Assembly: GCA_023375785.1 (NCBI GenBank)
Contig: SZWC01003634.1
Location: 1 to 39,351 of the forward strand
Origin: Penium margaritaceum
Lineage: Eukaryota > Streptophyta > Zygnematophyceae > Desmidiales > Peniaceae
Direction of reading: 5' to 3'
Length of the DNA stretch: 39,351 nt
The first letter of the stretch is position 1; each line of letters opens with the position of its first letter. The position numbers and the translations under genes were made by a program. Positions 23,602-34,349 of the stretch are shown here, one piece after another. The notes under the pieces were generated by a model. That model searched no databases and was not told the origin of the DNA. It was given only the letters and a program-made list of their open reading frames with translations.

Positions 23602-26019
23602 ATGGAGGACGACAGTCCTGTGGTTGACACCGCCGTCAGCTCAACGCCGCTTGGTGAGGAGGACGAGCACAGTGACGAAGATGCCGTAGGAGACAAGCGG
23701 TCTTCCAAGCCCGATAGCGTCATCTGGTCAGTGTTCACCAAGAAAGATGGTGACGGCGGACCCGGTGACCCCAGGGCGTACTGCACACTATGCTCTGCTA
23801 ACTACTCCTGCGGAAAGTCCGGCGGGAGCACCAGGAACATGTGGAAAGACATGCATGTTCAACACAACGCTCGGTGGAAGAAAATTAAGGAGGATGCAGC
23901 TACTCTGGCGCTAAAGCTGGCTACCGTTGCAGCTGTTAATGTCACCGCGGACATCACCGGTGTGAACCCCGAGAACACGCCAGTTACACATGGCGTTGCC
24001 GCTGTGGGCCAGGTCTTCAACAAGCGGTACTTCATCACGTGCGTCTAGAAGCACGTGATCGACAAGAACATGAGCTTCCTCTCTATGGAGTCGTGCTGGC
24101 TTCAGCAAGCCTTGCTCCATGCCAACCCCGCTGCCGTCCTGCCCGGCCGCGTGACAATCTCAAGGCAAATCGTTGTCGTTCCGCACAAGGATCAGGCGCA
24201 TGCTCACCGAGGTAAAGTTGGCTGTGAGCTTTACACAGGATGGGTGGAAGGGAGAGAACAGGATGAAGTATCTGGGCGTGACCGCCCACTAGATGAGTGA
24301 CTGGAAAATCAAGAGCATGTCCATCTCTTTTCCCCACATCCCAGACAACCCAACAGTGGCAAGGCTTTTTGAGGCTTTCTCGGAGGCTTTGAAGTCATGG
24401 GGGCTCAGGAACAGGGTGTATTGCATGACTGTTGACAACGAGAGCTCAAACGACAGCATGATTGACAACTACATCATTCCTGCTGTTGATTGTTCTCTGG
24501 AAAAGGCTGGCCACATCAGGTGCCTTGGTCACGTCATGAATCTTCCGGTGAATGACCTGTTGTTGCTGTCGTTAGTTCTTGAGGTCATATCAAAAGCACG
24601 AAACATTATTGGGTTTTCCACAAGGAGCACGCCACGTGAATAGTCTGTCATCAACCGTGCTACTGCTGCTGGTTTGACCTACCAGTCCTTGCATTTGGAC
24701 ACAGAGACCAGGTGGAACGCGACGCTGGACATGATGACACGTGTGCTCCACTTGAAATTTGTGCTGCCCGGCTGGTTGGACAAGTATGGGCGGGATGGGG
24801 AGGGCCTGATTCCAACAACAGATCAGTGGACGCTGCTTGCTCTCCTCTATGTCATCTTGTGGCCTTTCAAGGCCTACACAGATGATGTCAGTGGGAGCAA
24901 GTATCCCACTCTCAATCTCGTAATTCCTTCCTACAAGAGCATGTTCGACAGGCTGCACGGCTGGCAGGTGAAATCTGTGACCTCAGAGAAAAAAAGCAAG
25001 TGGAGAGGCGCGGCGGGGCGTCTAGACGCAAAGGAGACGCTGCTCGTGGCCATCAAGCCTGGCCTGGAAGCTGCCATCAGCAAGCTCGAGAAGTACGCAA
25101 AGCTATTGAGCGAGCGGCACATCCTGGCAACTGCAGCAGATCCCCACTTTTGCCTCCGCTTTCACGAGCACACGCACAAGCTGATGGGTGTTCCCAACAC
25201 AGCTGCACTGCACGCAAAGGTGTTGAACCTTCTGCGGCCGTACTACGCTCGGGTGGAGGAGCAGAGAGTAGCAGAGGCAGCTTCATCATCAGCAGCAGCA
25301 GATACCTTTGCTTCTGTAGGAAGCCATCAGGCCAGCCAGGAGTCCGCAACAACTACAGCATCCTCCTCAGCTACTTCATGCGGCACGCAGCAGCTACGGC
25401 CACGACCAGAGCAGCAGCGTGCCGAGGATGAGGCGCTGATTGAAGCGGCTCTTGCAGGCCCTATGCAGGGCATGTTTGAGATGCTAGAGCAAACAACAAC
25501 AGTTGGTGAACCGCTGAGTGGAGTGGAGGAGGAGTTGGAGCGGTGGGCAAAGCTGATACCGAAGAAAGGTTCAAAACCCACATCCTCAGGCACTACAGAA
25601 AGCTGTCGATGAAGTTCCCATCATTGTATCTTGCAGCACAAGACGTCTTTGCTGTTCCAGGAACCTCAACTCCTTCCGAGCGCCTGTTTTCCTTGGGCAA
25701 GCACGTGATCACCGACTTCCGGCAATCCCTCGCCCACCTTACCATGGAGAATCTTCTGAAGATGAAGAGCTGGATCAACGAAGCGTCTTTGCTGGATTTC
25801 CCTATCAGCAGGCATGGTCAGGTGGCTGAGGAGTTCCTTGCAGAGGAGGCCAGAATCAACGTACTGAGGAGGCAAGTCAAGGACGATGGGCTTGTAGGAG
25901 AAGCTGCAGAGGAGTTAGAGGGTCTTAGCCTCTCCGTCAATGGCGATGATGATGATGCAGATTTCAGAGATGGTGTAGGAGATGGAGAGGAGTTTGATGA
26001 TGATTTCTTAGAGATTTGA
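23602..26019 (+). pseudogene. hAT-2 transposase pseudogene (Activator-like)
   Basis: Start chosen at the ATG at 23602 (GTCGCCATGG context); the frame is open back to 23497. The N-terminal 50 residues are acidic. A BED-like finger follows (YCTLCSANYSCGKSGGSTRN, MHVQHN) with the first of the two expected His apparently changed to Asp. The catalytic region has FTQDGWKGENRMKYLGVTAH in a shifted frame (about 24230-24290), MTVDNESSND (24427-24456), ETRWNATLDM (24703-24732) and KYPTLNLV. The C-terminal dimerisation domain has STPSERLFSLGKHVITDFRQ (25663-25725). All three catalytic acids are still encoded. Lesions seen: TAG stops at 24046, 24289 and 24642, one frameshift between 24110 and 24230 and one near 25560. 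An acidic tail ends at 26019. Coding sequence is otherwise well kept, so loss of function appears recent. Confidence 0.88.
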
Positions 26020-26176
26020 TTTCAATAACATGATTCATCCATAATCTTTCTCCCTCCATCTCTCTCTCTCACTCTCTATGTTCATTTGCCATGGTGTGAT
26101 GTGCTTGATCTGTTTGGGCACTTGAATGTGCCAGGAGTACACTAAGGGTAGTGACTGTTTTTATAAGAGGGAAGAG

Positions 26177-26412
26177 CATAGCATCACAGAACGCGGTTCA
26201 GCAGTTTGCTTGCCAGAACACAGTTCAGTTGTGATGGAGCAAAGCATTACAAAACTTTGTTCAGTAGTAAAAGATGCTTTCCAGATCACAGCTGAGTAGT
26301 GATGAAGCATAGAATCACAGAACACAGTTGATTAGTAAAGGATGCTGGCCAGAACAGAGTTCAGTAGTGATGGAACATAGCATGTCAGAACACTATTCAG
26401 TAGTGAACTATG
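26177..26412 (+). repeat. Degenerate tandem repeat, unit 63-68 bp
   Basis: Units begin CATAGCATCACAGAAC at 26177, CAAAGCATTACAAAAC at 26240, CATAGAATCACAGAAC at 26308 and CATAGCATGTCAGAAC at 26376. Each full unit has two related halves ending in TTCAGTAGT-like sequence, so the array is itself built from a half-unit of about 32 bp. It lies between the transposase stop and the right end of hAT-2. Confidence 0.8.
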
Positions 26413-26436
26413 TGTCTCACTAATTCCTGTAATTTT

Positions 26437-26452
26437 GGGGGGGGGGGGGGGG
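26437..26452 (+). repeat. G16 homopolymer
   Basis: Sixteen consecutive G just after the tandem repeat, inside hAT-2. It could be real or a base-calling or assembly expansion. Confidence 0.9.
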
Positions 26453-26489
26453 TGGCTAAGTACGACTTGCTCACGAAATTCTGCCTAGG

Positions 26490-26641
26490 CGTCTGCAATT
26501 TGTGGATCCGGCATGATCCGTGGTTTGACTGGATCCGCGGTTCCTGACCCGGATCCGCGGTTCCGGTTCTGCCATTCTGAACCGATCCTCGGTTCCGGTT
26601 CTATTCTGGGAACCGCGGATCTGACCTGGTGTGCACCCTTA
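26490..26641 (-). repeat. hAT-2 right terminal/subterminal motif array
   Basis: At least five GGATCCGCGGTTCC-like motifs in 150 bp (for example ACTGGATCCGCGGTTCC, CCCGGATCCGCGGTTCC, GGGAACCGCGGATC), ending in GGTGTGCACCCTTA. The array is the inverted counterpart of the left end. Confidence 0.8.
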
Positions 26642-26649
26642 AACCCGGG

Positions 26650-27126
26650 CCACATGTCACACACATCATCCTTCTGTGACGTGCAAGAAGGCTTCCGATT
26701 GGTTTGTTCAACGTCGCAAAACAAGCACACCAGGCTCACACACGATGAACACGCACCATCCATGCTTTAAGCACGAATAGTCGTGTCATATTTCCCATGC
26801 AGGACCAATGTTTGGATGTTAGCCAAGCATTGATGTCATATATCGCATGTAATGCGACCCACCAATGAATGGACACCGCGAACATCAACCATCGAGCATC
26901 AAAAAGCGCATCAGACGTACAGTACTCGATATGCACAGAGGGATTTGAGCCCGCCCACAGAAAAAAAAAATGCCTGTCAATGCTAGTCAATTCCCTGTGA
27001 CATTAGGGATGAAAACTGACCCCGGCTAGGAAAGAGAGGCTCAAGTCAGGTCGACGTCCAAGTCGATGTTGACCGACTTAGCGACTCCGAATTGACCCCC
27101 TCAAGTCGGAAGTCGAAGGCAACATG
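26650..27126 (-). other. hAT-1 5' flank and right terminal repeat
   Basis: Continuation of hAT-1 after the nested element: about 360 bp without coding features, then about 115 bp with AAGTCG-type motifs (27035-27118). It should hold the promoter of the hAT-1 transposase, now separated from its gene by 4.3 kb. Confidence 0.65.
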
Positions 27127-27141
27127 GTTAGGGACTTAACA
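27127..27141 (-). repeat. Right target duplication of hAT-1 and stranded tip of gypsy C 3' LTR
   Basis: GTTAGGGA (27127-27134) followed by CTTAACA, so the minus-strand LTR begins TGTTAAG. A short purine-rich stretch on the minus strand (AACCAGAAG) precedes it, in the place expected for the polypurine tract. Confidence 0.65.
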
Positions 27142-28300
27142 CTTCTGGTTCTATACGCTAGGGGCGTAGCACTTCACAATATTTGGGAGCCCTACGACAA
27201 CCTTGGAGACACCGATGGGCTTTGAGCTATCTAATTGTCATACAGTCTTTCTAGCAAGAGCCTCTTAGTTTATGTTGGTGGTTCTCCTGCAACTACATTA
27301 CTCCTTGTGTGACATATATGGTGCACTCTCGCCTCCTAGTTTACCCATGCATGTTCGATAGATTTTTCTTGGTGTTCGAGATCTGGGCACTTGGTGGTTT
27401 GTGCTAGTCCTCCGGCAAACCCCATGGAAATTTTCCGCTCATTATCTCAGCGTGTTATGCACTGTCTCCGTGGTCAAGACCCATGTACACGGTGGTTTGT
27501 ACTGGTACCTTAGGAGACCTAGTACTAATTGATCAAGTCCTTTTTCAACTTTTGTGAGACGTATTCTTTCTGCATGTGGCTGAGAATCAAAACGTCCTAT
27601 TACATTTTCTTACATCTTGAGAGGCCTAAAACTTGCCTAGGTTGATTAGCTGGTGATGCCAGTATGCCACCATAGAGTTAGGTTGTCTTTGAGGTATACT
27701 GAATATTTTCTTGACAGTTGAGACCAAGGCACAAGGTTGACTGTTCCGGTGCCTTGGAAGACTTCCATTATGTGGTTTCATGTTCTGTGAAATGTGTATT
27801 CCCCGTTCATGTCTTTTGGCATGACGAGGATGATGGGGCCTCGTTGACTAGTCCCCAGTACATAAGCTCTTTGTAGGGCTCACTGTACTCTCTCCCTTGG
27901 TTATTAAATTATACGTTCCACACTTAGCCATATTCTAGCATTGTCATTCCCTTGCTCACCATCCGAGCTTGTGTGCCGTCTATCATAGGCCTACATTCCC
28001 TAAATCACTATTATCAAATGGTGGTGTGACGTCTCTGTCAAGAAAGTTTGTACAAGGGTTCCGTTACCACTTGAGATTGTTGATGTAAAAAACTAGATGA
28101 ATCACCATGCTATCAGGCAGGCAAAGTCAAGCAACAACAAGGGTTCGCATTTGCTCGATTTGAAACGGTCCCATCCATCAAAATTTAAGATTTGCAAAGT
28201 CTTGTCCTCAGAGTTCGATGTTCGGTAAGCTCAGTAAGGTGTGATTTCCACTGCTGAACACATCATTGCATTGATGTCAGTCGGCTTCTCATTACATAGC
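27142..28300 (-). other. Gypsy C region 3' of the integrase
   Basis: Lies between the integrase C-terminus and the 3' LTR. I see no clear chromodomain; fragments such as ILMDGTV and KDMNGEYTF are not diagnostic. Heavily decayed or non-coding. Confidence 0.4.
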
Positions 28301-29200
28301 TGCTGGTATCCTTGCGAGAGTCTATAGTGTTTTCTCCCAAAATCTTGCAAAGGCTCTACGGTACATGTCAATTGTAGGGATGTTGCTTTGACTCTGTACT
28401 CCAGTCGGAACTAGCGAGACGTTTACCATACACCATTTCAAAAGGGATCTAACCAGTTGTGGTGGAAATGGTGGATTTTTTATGCAATTTTGGTAGGTTG
28501 GCTGCCCAATGGTTACCATGGCGCTCACATAATCTGTGGAAAATTTGTCTGAGCATCTGATTGGTCTACTCCGTTTGCCCATTCGTTTGATGATGGAATG
28601 CAGTTGATAGCTAGATCCGATTGACGTAACATGTCATCAGTTTACGCTTGAAACGACTAGTGAAGCGGCTGTCTCTATTGCCGATGATGGTACATGGTGT
28701 GTCGTGCAGTCGTACGATCTGGTACGACTTAAGAACAGTCATGTTGTTCCTTTCACGGTGACAGTGGTCGTCTTCAAGATGAAGTGTGAAATTTTTGACA
28801 ATTATTCCACCACAACAAGGATATCTTCATAAACATCAGGAGTGGCAGGTATTCCCATCACAAAGTCTATGTTGATGTTGATCCACAATTCTATCGGAAC
28901 AGGTAGGGGTTGGAGTAGACCAGATTGTCTTGTGCGACGAGATTTGTTGTCTTTGTCAGGTGTCGCACTATTTACTGAGAGGTGGCATGTTAGTCTGGAT
29001 ATTCTCCCACCAGTAGTAATCCACCAACGTTTTTAGCGCCTTTTTCTCGCCAAAATTTCCACCGGCACCCTTTGTACCTGCTCATTTGGTGGAATGACAA
29101 CTAGGCGAGTGAAGCATCGTCGCCAGTAGGGGTCGTTGGACCAAAACTTGGTCTTGCCGTACCTTTCGAACTCCCTGTTACCTTTTGCAAATATTCTCGC
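28300..29200 (-). pseudogene. Gypsy C integrase remnant
   Basis: Minus-strand reading in shifting frames. Zinc-binding region with GAGGNFGEKKAL (His of the usual GHFG changed to Asn), DYYWWENIQTNM and a CDT Cys motif lies at about 29060-28940. The core follows with NRDSRFTSRF (second catalytic Asp kept) at about 28690-28650 and FHHQTNGQTE (catalytic Glu kept) near 28600-28560. NQMLRQIFHRLCERHGNHWA follows at about 28560-28500, then IPFEMVYGKRL. Stops and frameshifts are frequent. Integrase would join element cDNA to the chromosome; this copy cannot. Confidence 0.85.
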
Positions 29201-29259
29201 GAGGTACGAGTCTCGTTCAATGATCAACGTGTTAAATTGCTGACTTAGATCATCCACAA

Positions 29260-29640
29260 GATTATTTTCCTAGGCTGGTTTTCAATTTCATAGTCGAAGT
29301 TGGACTCGGGGAACTCCATCCATCAGATTTGTTGACGACTTAGATTTTGCTGAGTCTTCGAATATTTTAGGGCTTGATGGTTGGTGCGGCCAATGCATCA
29401 TCAACATTGAATATAGCACTGCCACGTCTTTATCTCGTGTGCGGCTATGAACATTTCTTTCTCGTGCACCGCATAGTTGAGTTCCAACCTACAGAAATTT
29501 CTCAACATATACGCGACCTGTCATTCTCCACCGCCTTTTCCTTGGAGGAGAATGGCTCCGCTTACTCAATCGAATGTGTCACTGGCCATGTTGTAGTCTA
29601 CCATTGGATCTACCAATCATAAGGTTGGCTCTAAATTCAG
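29260..29640 (-). pseudogene. Gypsy C RNase H remnant
   Basis: The minus strand reads VSGAILLQGKGG, LNYAVHEKEMFIAAHEIKTW, NHQALKYSKTQQNLSRQQ and WMEFPESNFDYEIE, in order and with spacing typical of the gypsy RNase H and the connection to integrase. The first catalytic Asp region is altered (MASDTFD). Interrupted by stops. Confidence 0.85.
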
Positions 29641-29759
29641 AACGTTCCTCAAAGAGTTGAACCCTTTTTGTATGCAGTCCTCCCAATTTGACTTGGTGGT
29701 TTTTTAAGTGCGATCAGAGAGAGGCACTAACACTCGAGCCTAGTCCTTTAAAAGTCGTC

Positions 29760-30540
29760 GATATTAGTTTTAGAAGTCCAAAAATACTTGGACGTCCTGA
29801 ACATGTGTGGGAATCGACCAATTAGCGACCGCCCACCTTTTTCGGGTACATGGTGATCCGTCCATCGCCGATTATGTGGCCAAAAAACCGGATCAAACGG
29901 TGATTGAGATGCACTTTGAGAGTTTTCCAACATATTCTCTCTTTTTAAATCTTCAAGAACCGTTCGAAGATGTCAACTGTGCTCCTTTGGATACCACTGT
30001 ACATAAGGATATTGTCGAGATACATGACGAGAAAGTCGTCAAGATATGGGCGGAAAATATTGTTCATCGTCCCCATAAATGTTACAGAGGTATTTGTGAG
30101 TCCCAGTATGACAATGAACTTGAAATACCCAGATCTGGTGCAGAATTTTGTCTTCTTGACATCCTTATTAAATACGCAAATCTGATGATAGCCGTTGCGG
30201 AGGTCGATTTTGCTAAAACATTTGTGCCCCTTGCATATGGTCAGGACTTTCGTCTGCTTGAAAAAGATGGTAGCGGTTCTCCATGGTGATGTCGTTCAAT
30301 GCTCGGTAGTTTGTCCAGTTTTATTTCCCACAAAAGTGCAGGTGTCGCGTATGGTGAAAAGGAAGATCTGGTGAACCCCTGACCCAACATCTTGTCCAAC
30401 TGCTTCTTGAGTTTGGTCAGCTCGTGATCGCTCATCCAATAGGTCCCCTTTACCTTCGGTCTCCTACCCTACTTCAGGTTTATCTACTGGTCAATATTCC
30501 ATTGTGGAGGTAGCTCTTGGGGAAATTCATCGGGAAAACC
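29760..30540 (-). pseudogene. Gypsy C reverse transcriptase remnant
   Basis: Minus-strand order: GFPDEFPQELPPQWNIDQ (30530-30480), YWMSDHELTKLKKQLDKMLG (30450-30390), SSFSPYATPALLW, KIDLRNGYHQIRV (about 30210-30170), KTKFCTRSGYFKF, then YLDN at 30022-30011. The catalytic box is normally YxDD, so the second Asp reads Asn. TSKYFWTSKTNI near 29790-29755 resembles the region after the palm. Uninterrupted only over short stretches. Confidence 0.9.
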
Positions 30541-30979
30541 CCGTTAAAATTCCTCGATGAGTGCTTAAAACTCCTCCGGTACAGCTGCAAACTTCTCAAG
30601 TGTCAATGCCGATGTCGTCATCCTAACTATTGCAATTTCTGTTGCTTCCCCTTCTTCCACGTGGACTGGCCACTCTTAAGCTTTGTGTTTCAAGTACCTC
30701 TTGGCCAAATTGAGAGACAATGGTTGGCGTTTTGTGGCAGTAGCAACTTCCTGTGCTAATTCCACCACTGCTGCTTCTCGTAACTGCAGTTGCATTGTGG
30801 GTCGACTAGAGATGGGTGTCATTTTCAGCAAGTGATGCTGACATAGACTGCTGCTCGACTCCAGATGAAGACGTTGCTAGTACAAGAAATGTCGTCCGAA
30901 GATGATTTTGTGGTCTCTCATTTTGCAAGTCCTCAGGACCGTTATGTCATGCAAATCTCCAATTTACAGTCAGAATGGT

Positions 30980-31140
30980 TCGCATAGCCAATGGATTTAC
31001 AATTGTTCCTTAACACTTCTTTCCTCAAACATATTTGGTTTGGTTTATAAACCCAGGTTCTGAACCATGTCATTCCTTACAAAGCTATGAGAAGCTCCTT
31101 CATCCAGTAGTGTCACTGCGTTTTGCAAATCTTGCAAATC
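30980..31140 (-). pseudogene. Gypsy C protease remnant, active site DEG
   Basis: The minus strand reads AVTLLDEGASHSFVRNDMVQ. The aspartic protease active site of retrotransposons is D-T/S-G; here it is D-E-G. The flanking GASHSF and hydrophobic strand match the family. A stop follows shortly. Confidence 0.75.
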
Positions 31141-31149
31141 TTTAGTTGT

Positions 31150-32640
31150 CCTCGTAGATTATTGCCGGTTGGTGTCCTCGTATCCCTTTTCGAACTTTGC
31201 AATCTGAGGAACCCTTGAGAGTGGGAATGTGAACCGCTCTGATGGGCGATCGGTCGGTACTGAATTTTCTAACCAGACAAGAGCTTGTTGTCTATTCTTT
31301 GCCTTTGTTTTTTCCTGACTCGTCATTTTCTTATCTACAATTTTCCACCCTTTGTGGTTTTCTAATGCCATTTCCGACAGTCAGGCGGGATATGACCCCG
31401 TTTCCTGCAAGTCTATCACATACGTTGACCATGGTGATCAACGGCATCAATATGCATTGAAGGCAAGGTTCGATCGACTGCAACTTTCCTCTTCCATGAT
31501 AAGAATTATGGCTTTGGGATAACCAGGGGGTTGATTCTTCTATCCGAGTATTGTTGTCGATGCTGTCCATGGAATCAACTACTGTGATCATTTGCGAAAG
31601 GTCGTCTTGTATACAAAAAATGACAAAGGATCACCAATTGAGGCTTTCGTTGTAGTAGAAACACAACATTTGTTGAGTATGAGGTCACCACCAGTGACGA
31701 TTTTGTGGAAACGTTGAGTGTACTCTATGACGGTGAACTGCTGACGTAAATATTGGATTATGTACCATGCGGCACACTCCTCGTTCAGATCCTTAAAACA
31801 AGCCAGGGTACCATGTGCAAAGTTGCTTCACGTTTCCAGTGGCATGAGAGAGTGGTACCACATTGGATTCGTCTGCTTGAGAGGTAGTACACTTGTAAGT
31901 GACGATGTAAGAGTGATCGTGTGAGCCGTTGATCTGGCTGCGACGGTCTTCTATTGTCGTTGGATGGTCTTTATAGCGGACCACCAACTTAAAGTGATCC
32001 ATGCAAAAACGAGGACACGACGTCAAATTTCTTCTTTTTAGTTGTTAACCCCAGCAGCAATGAAGGACACCTCCAAACTTGTTAGCTACATCCTGACCGC
32101 CGGTCCCTTGGAGTTTGCAGGATCAAACGACTCGGAGAATGCCGGTCAAATCTGGTGTTCACACAAGAATTGTACATTTTTCTTCGTGAGAATTGCATCG
32201 TGCACACCATTGACAGATTGAATTGTTGGAGCAGATGGGTATTGAGGCTCTCGAGTCCCGACAACTTCTAGTACAACTCTTTGTTAATTCACGCTTGTCG
32301 ACGGATGCCTCCCATCGTGCCAGTTGTTGAACCAATGGGCAGCGGCGGAGGCAAAGGATTCGTTGATTCTGAGGGATCCATCATCTGGTTGGCCGTCGGG
32401 TTCATTGGTGTTTCTCCAGTCTCTGTGAAGGTTGCCGCGACTGCCTGGTTTGCTTGGAATGCATCAGTGTTCTATGTTGATCCTCCATCACAGAAGTACT
32501 CATCGGGGACTGCTTCTGGTCGCCGGTTGCGCTCACTCTGTTCATCGTTGTTCTTGCAAAGTCTCTGATATTTTGAATGGTGGAGATGCGCTGAGGACTC
32601 GTGCAAGGTTGTTGCCATGTAGTTAACGCATCATAGTGGT
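31150..32640 (-). pseudogene. Gypsy C gag remnant
   Basis: A plausible start segment (MNPTANQMMDPSESTNPLPP, near 32410-32350) lies just inside the right LTR. A polar region follows, and at about 31440-31395 a stretch CDRLAGNGVISRLTV has the spacing of a CCHC knuckle but keeps only the first Cys. Positions relative to protease and RT support gag. The sequence itself is too diverged for a family assignment beyond that. Several frames (31331-31591, 31793-32026, 32402-32887) are pieces of it. Confidence 0.6.
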
Positions 32641-32659
32641 ATGTCGAACGGAACGTAGG

Positions 32660-33189
32660 TGGTTCACAGGGATGAGGTGCATGACAAAAGAAGATTCGAG
32701 GATTTGGGACAAACGTTTTCTTTTTATTAGAAAGTAAGTATACTTTGATGAAAAATGTTGAGTAGATCAAGCACACATATACGATGCGGAGAAAGAGAAT
32801 GAGGCATATGTTAGGTCCTTGGTGTTTGAGCTGAATGACACGTGTGAGGTCGCACCATGAGTGGTTGCTTTGAGAAGCTCTGCACATAAGTCAACGTGCT
32901 TCGATAATATCCAGGCATGATTTTATAAGGGTCAAGCACCATTGAGAAGTTGACCAAATAACATAAAAAAATCGATATAGTTTGCAACACTTCTGTTGGC
33001 CCTTTTAGAAGGTGGTCAAAGTTGTCAAGAACATATGGAACGGAATGCTGGAGGTCGGGGTAGTTGGCCAAAATGACCTCGGTGGAACAGCATTATAATG
33101 TTGAGGTCGATGTGTGCTTGGCCACAAATGTAATGACTGAAATGCCCACTCACCGAGTTGAGGGAATCATGTACGTCATTGATGTAACA
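32660..33189 (-). repeat. 5' LTR of gypsy element C (right copy)
   Basis: Homologous to 18580-19059 with the same block order. It ends GATGTAACA, so the minus-strand LTR starts TGTTAC, like the TGTTAAG start of the other copy. About 510 bp. Divergence between the two LTRs is high by eye, indicating an old insertion. No convincing primer-binding site was found next to it. Confidence 0.75.
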
Positions 33190-33194
33190 TCAAT

Positions 33195-34345
33195 GACCAC
33201 ATGATTAATCTGCCAAAAAAATGTGCCAGTGCCAGACATCACCCTGACGTGAACCTTTCACCTCGTACGCCGGCCTATTGGCGAGATTTCGATGGCCCAC
33301 ATTTCTTTGGAAGAAATGCATTAGAATTAAACTTAAAAATAGGATGGCACAGGTACATGAGATTAGAAAATGCAAGAAACAGATCCTTCAATTGAGCCAT
33401 CATTAAAATAAAAGTCTGAGCACCGTCAGTGAATGATAAACAAACACTTCCACACTTTAGAAAACAAGGACAACCAGAATCGTTTGGGTGTCAAAGCATC
33501 CGTCCAGCCGTTCAGGTTGGCCTGTAACTTTGAACATCTTTGCCAGTTTAAAGTCTTGTGCCAATGAGGAATCAGATAGGCTCAAAAGCTAGTAGCCTTT
33601 AGCGGCTTATCACCTCTCATAAGGACAACAAGGAAAACTGGACTATCTGATCAAATTTTTTATCCTTTTTTGGACCCCTGATCATAACCAACTGGCGGTG
33701 GGGGAGGAGCTACATCAGAACCAAGACTCGCCTTGGGATGAAATCCGGTCCCCCAGAGTAGTATTTATGGTGGAAAGGGATATAGGTAGAAGTGTTTCCA
33801 CAAAAGCGTAAAGGCAGAATAGAGGGGTCACATAGAAGGGGTTTCTTTACGAGAAAAGGAGTGAAGACCTACAGGGTGGAAGAGTAGATCTTCGAACAAA
33901 TCCAAGCAAATTTGAGCTTTATTTATTCCCTTGCTTGTAAGAATAGATGAGATGTGGTGTTTATTGTTTAAGGAAACATTGCAAGTAGTTTATGGGTCAG
34001 ACAGGTGTGGGGTTTGGCCCATCGCTCTTGCCAGATGAGATGGAAGTGTGAGGATAAATAACCAACCAAGAAGAATTCGAAGATAAAGGTTTCAAGGGGC
34101 CAAGAAGCACATTGCTGGTGAGGAACTCATAGGAAGCTTCCTAGCCTTGCTATCTCTAATGGGACGACACTATCCAGTCAGTTGATGCACTAACAACAAG
34201 CAAGTGCAAGGAACATCACGGGTTAGGGAAAGAAGACGCGCTAAGTCTCATAAGCTCCAATACCTTAGACATGCAAAGAGAGATGATAACTCACAAGCAC
34301 AGAACAAATAACTGTAGCGGCACATTTCAAGTGACGCACATGACA
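33195..34345. other. Unassigned stretch between gypsy C and copia F
   Basis: No recognised domain. A minus-strand reading at about 33740-33660 gives a short Pro-rich segment (ASLGSDVAPPPPPVGYDQGS) ended by stops. It could be a decayed gag or exon, but nothing supports either. Confidence 0.35.
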
Positions 34346-34349
34346 GTGT

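Larger units (their letters stand above)
22321..26641 (+). mobile_element. hAT transposon 2 (Ac-like), nested in hAT-1
   Basis: A 4321-bp element with terminal inverted repeats TAAGGGTGCACAC (right end reverse complement TAAGGGTGCACACC) and near-identical 8-bp flanking duplications. Both ends have dense arrays of a GGATCCGCGGTTCC-like motif. It holds one plus-strand Ac-type transposase pseudogene and a tandem repeat near its right end. It interrupts the 5' region of hAT-1, between the transposase start and the right terminal repeat. Confidence 0.88.
19060..27126 (-). mobile_element. hAT transposon 1 (host of nested hAT-2)
   Basis: Bounded by GTTAGGGA duplications, with imperfect terminal inverted repeats: CTATGTTGCCTTTCC on the left and CATGTTGCCTTCGACTTCC on the right (reverse complement). 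Both ends, about 140 bp each, carry about six AAGTCG-type motifs in both orientations. After removal of the nested hAT-2 (22321-26641 plus one target copy) the element is about 3.7 kb and contains one minus-strand transposase pseudogene (22166-19541). It sits seven bases inside the LTR of gypsy C, so it is younger than that LTR. Confidence 0.85.

Noticed and set aside
26177..26412. Possible CRISPR-like array
   Set aside because: Units are contiguous and degenerate, without unique spacers, and the setting is a plant transposon.
19060..27126. A single composite hAT with two divergent transposases
   Set aside because: The inner unit has its own terminal repeats and 8-bp duplication, so nesting explains the head-to-head pair better.
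33640..33950. Possible organelle-derived insert or Pro-rich exon
   Set aside because: I could not match it to any organelle gene, and the Pro-rich reading is short and closed by stops.
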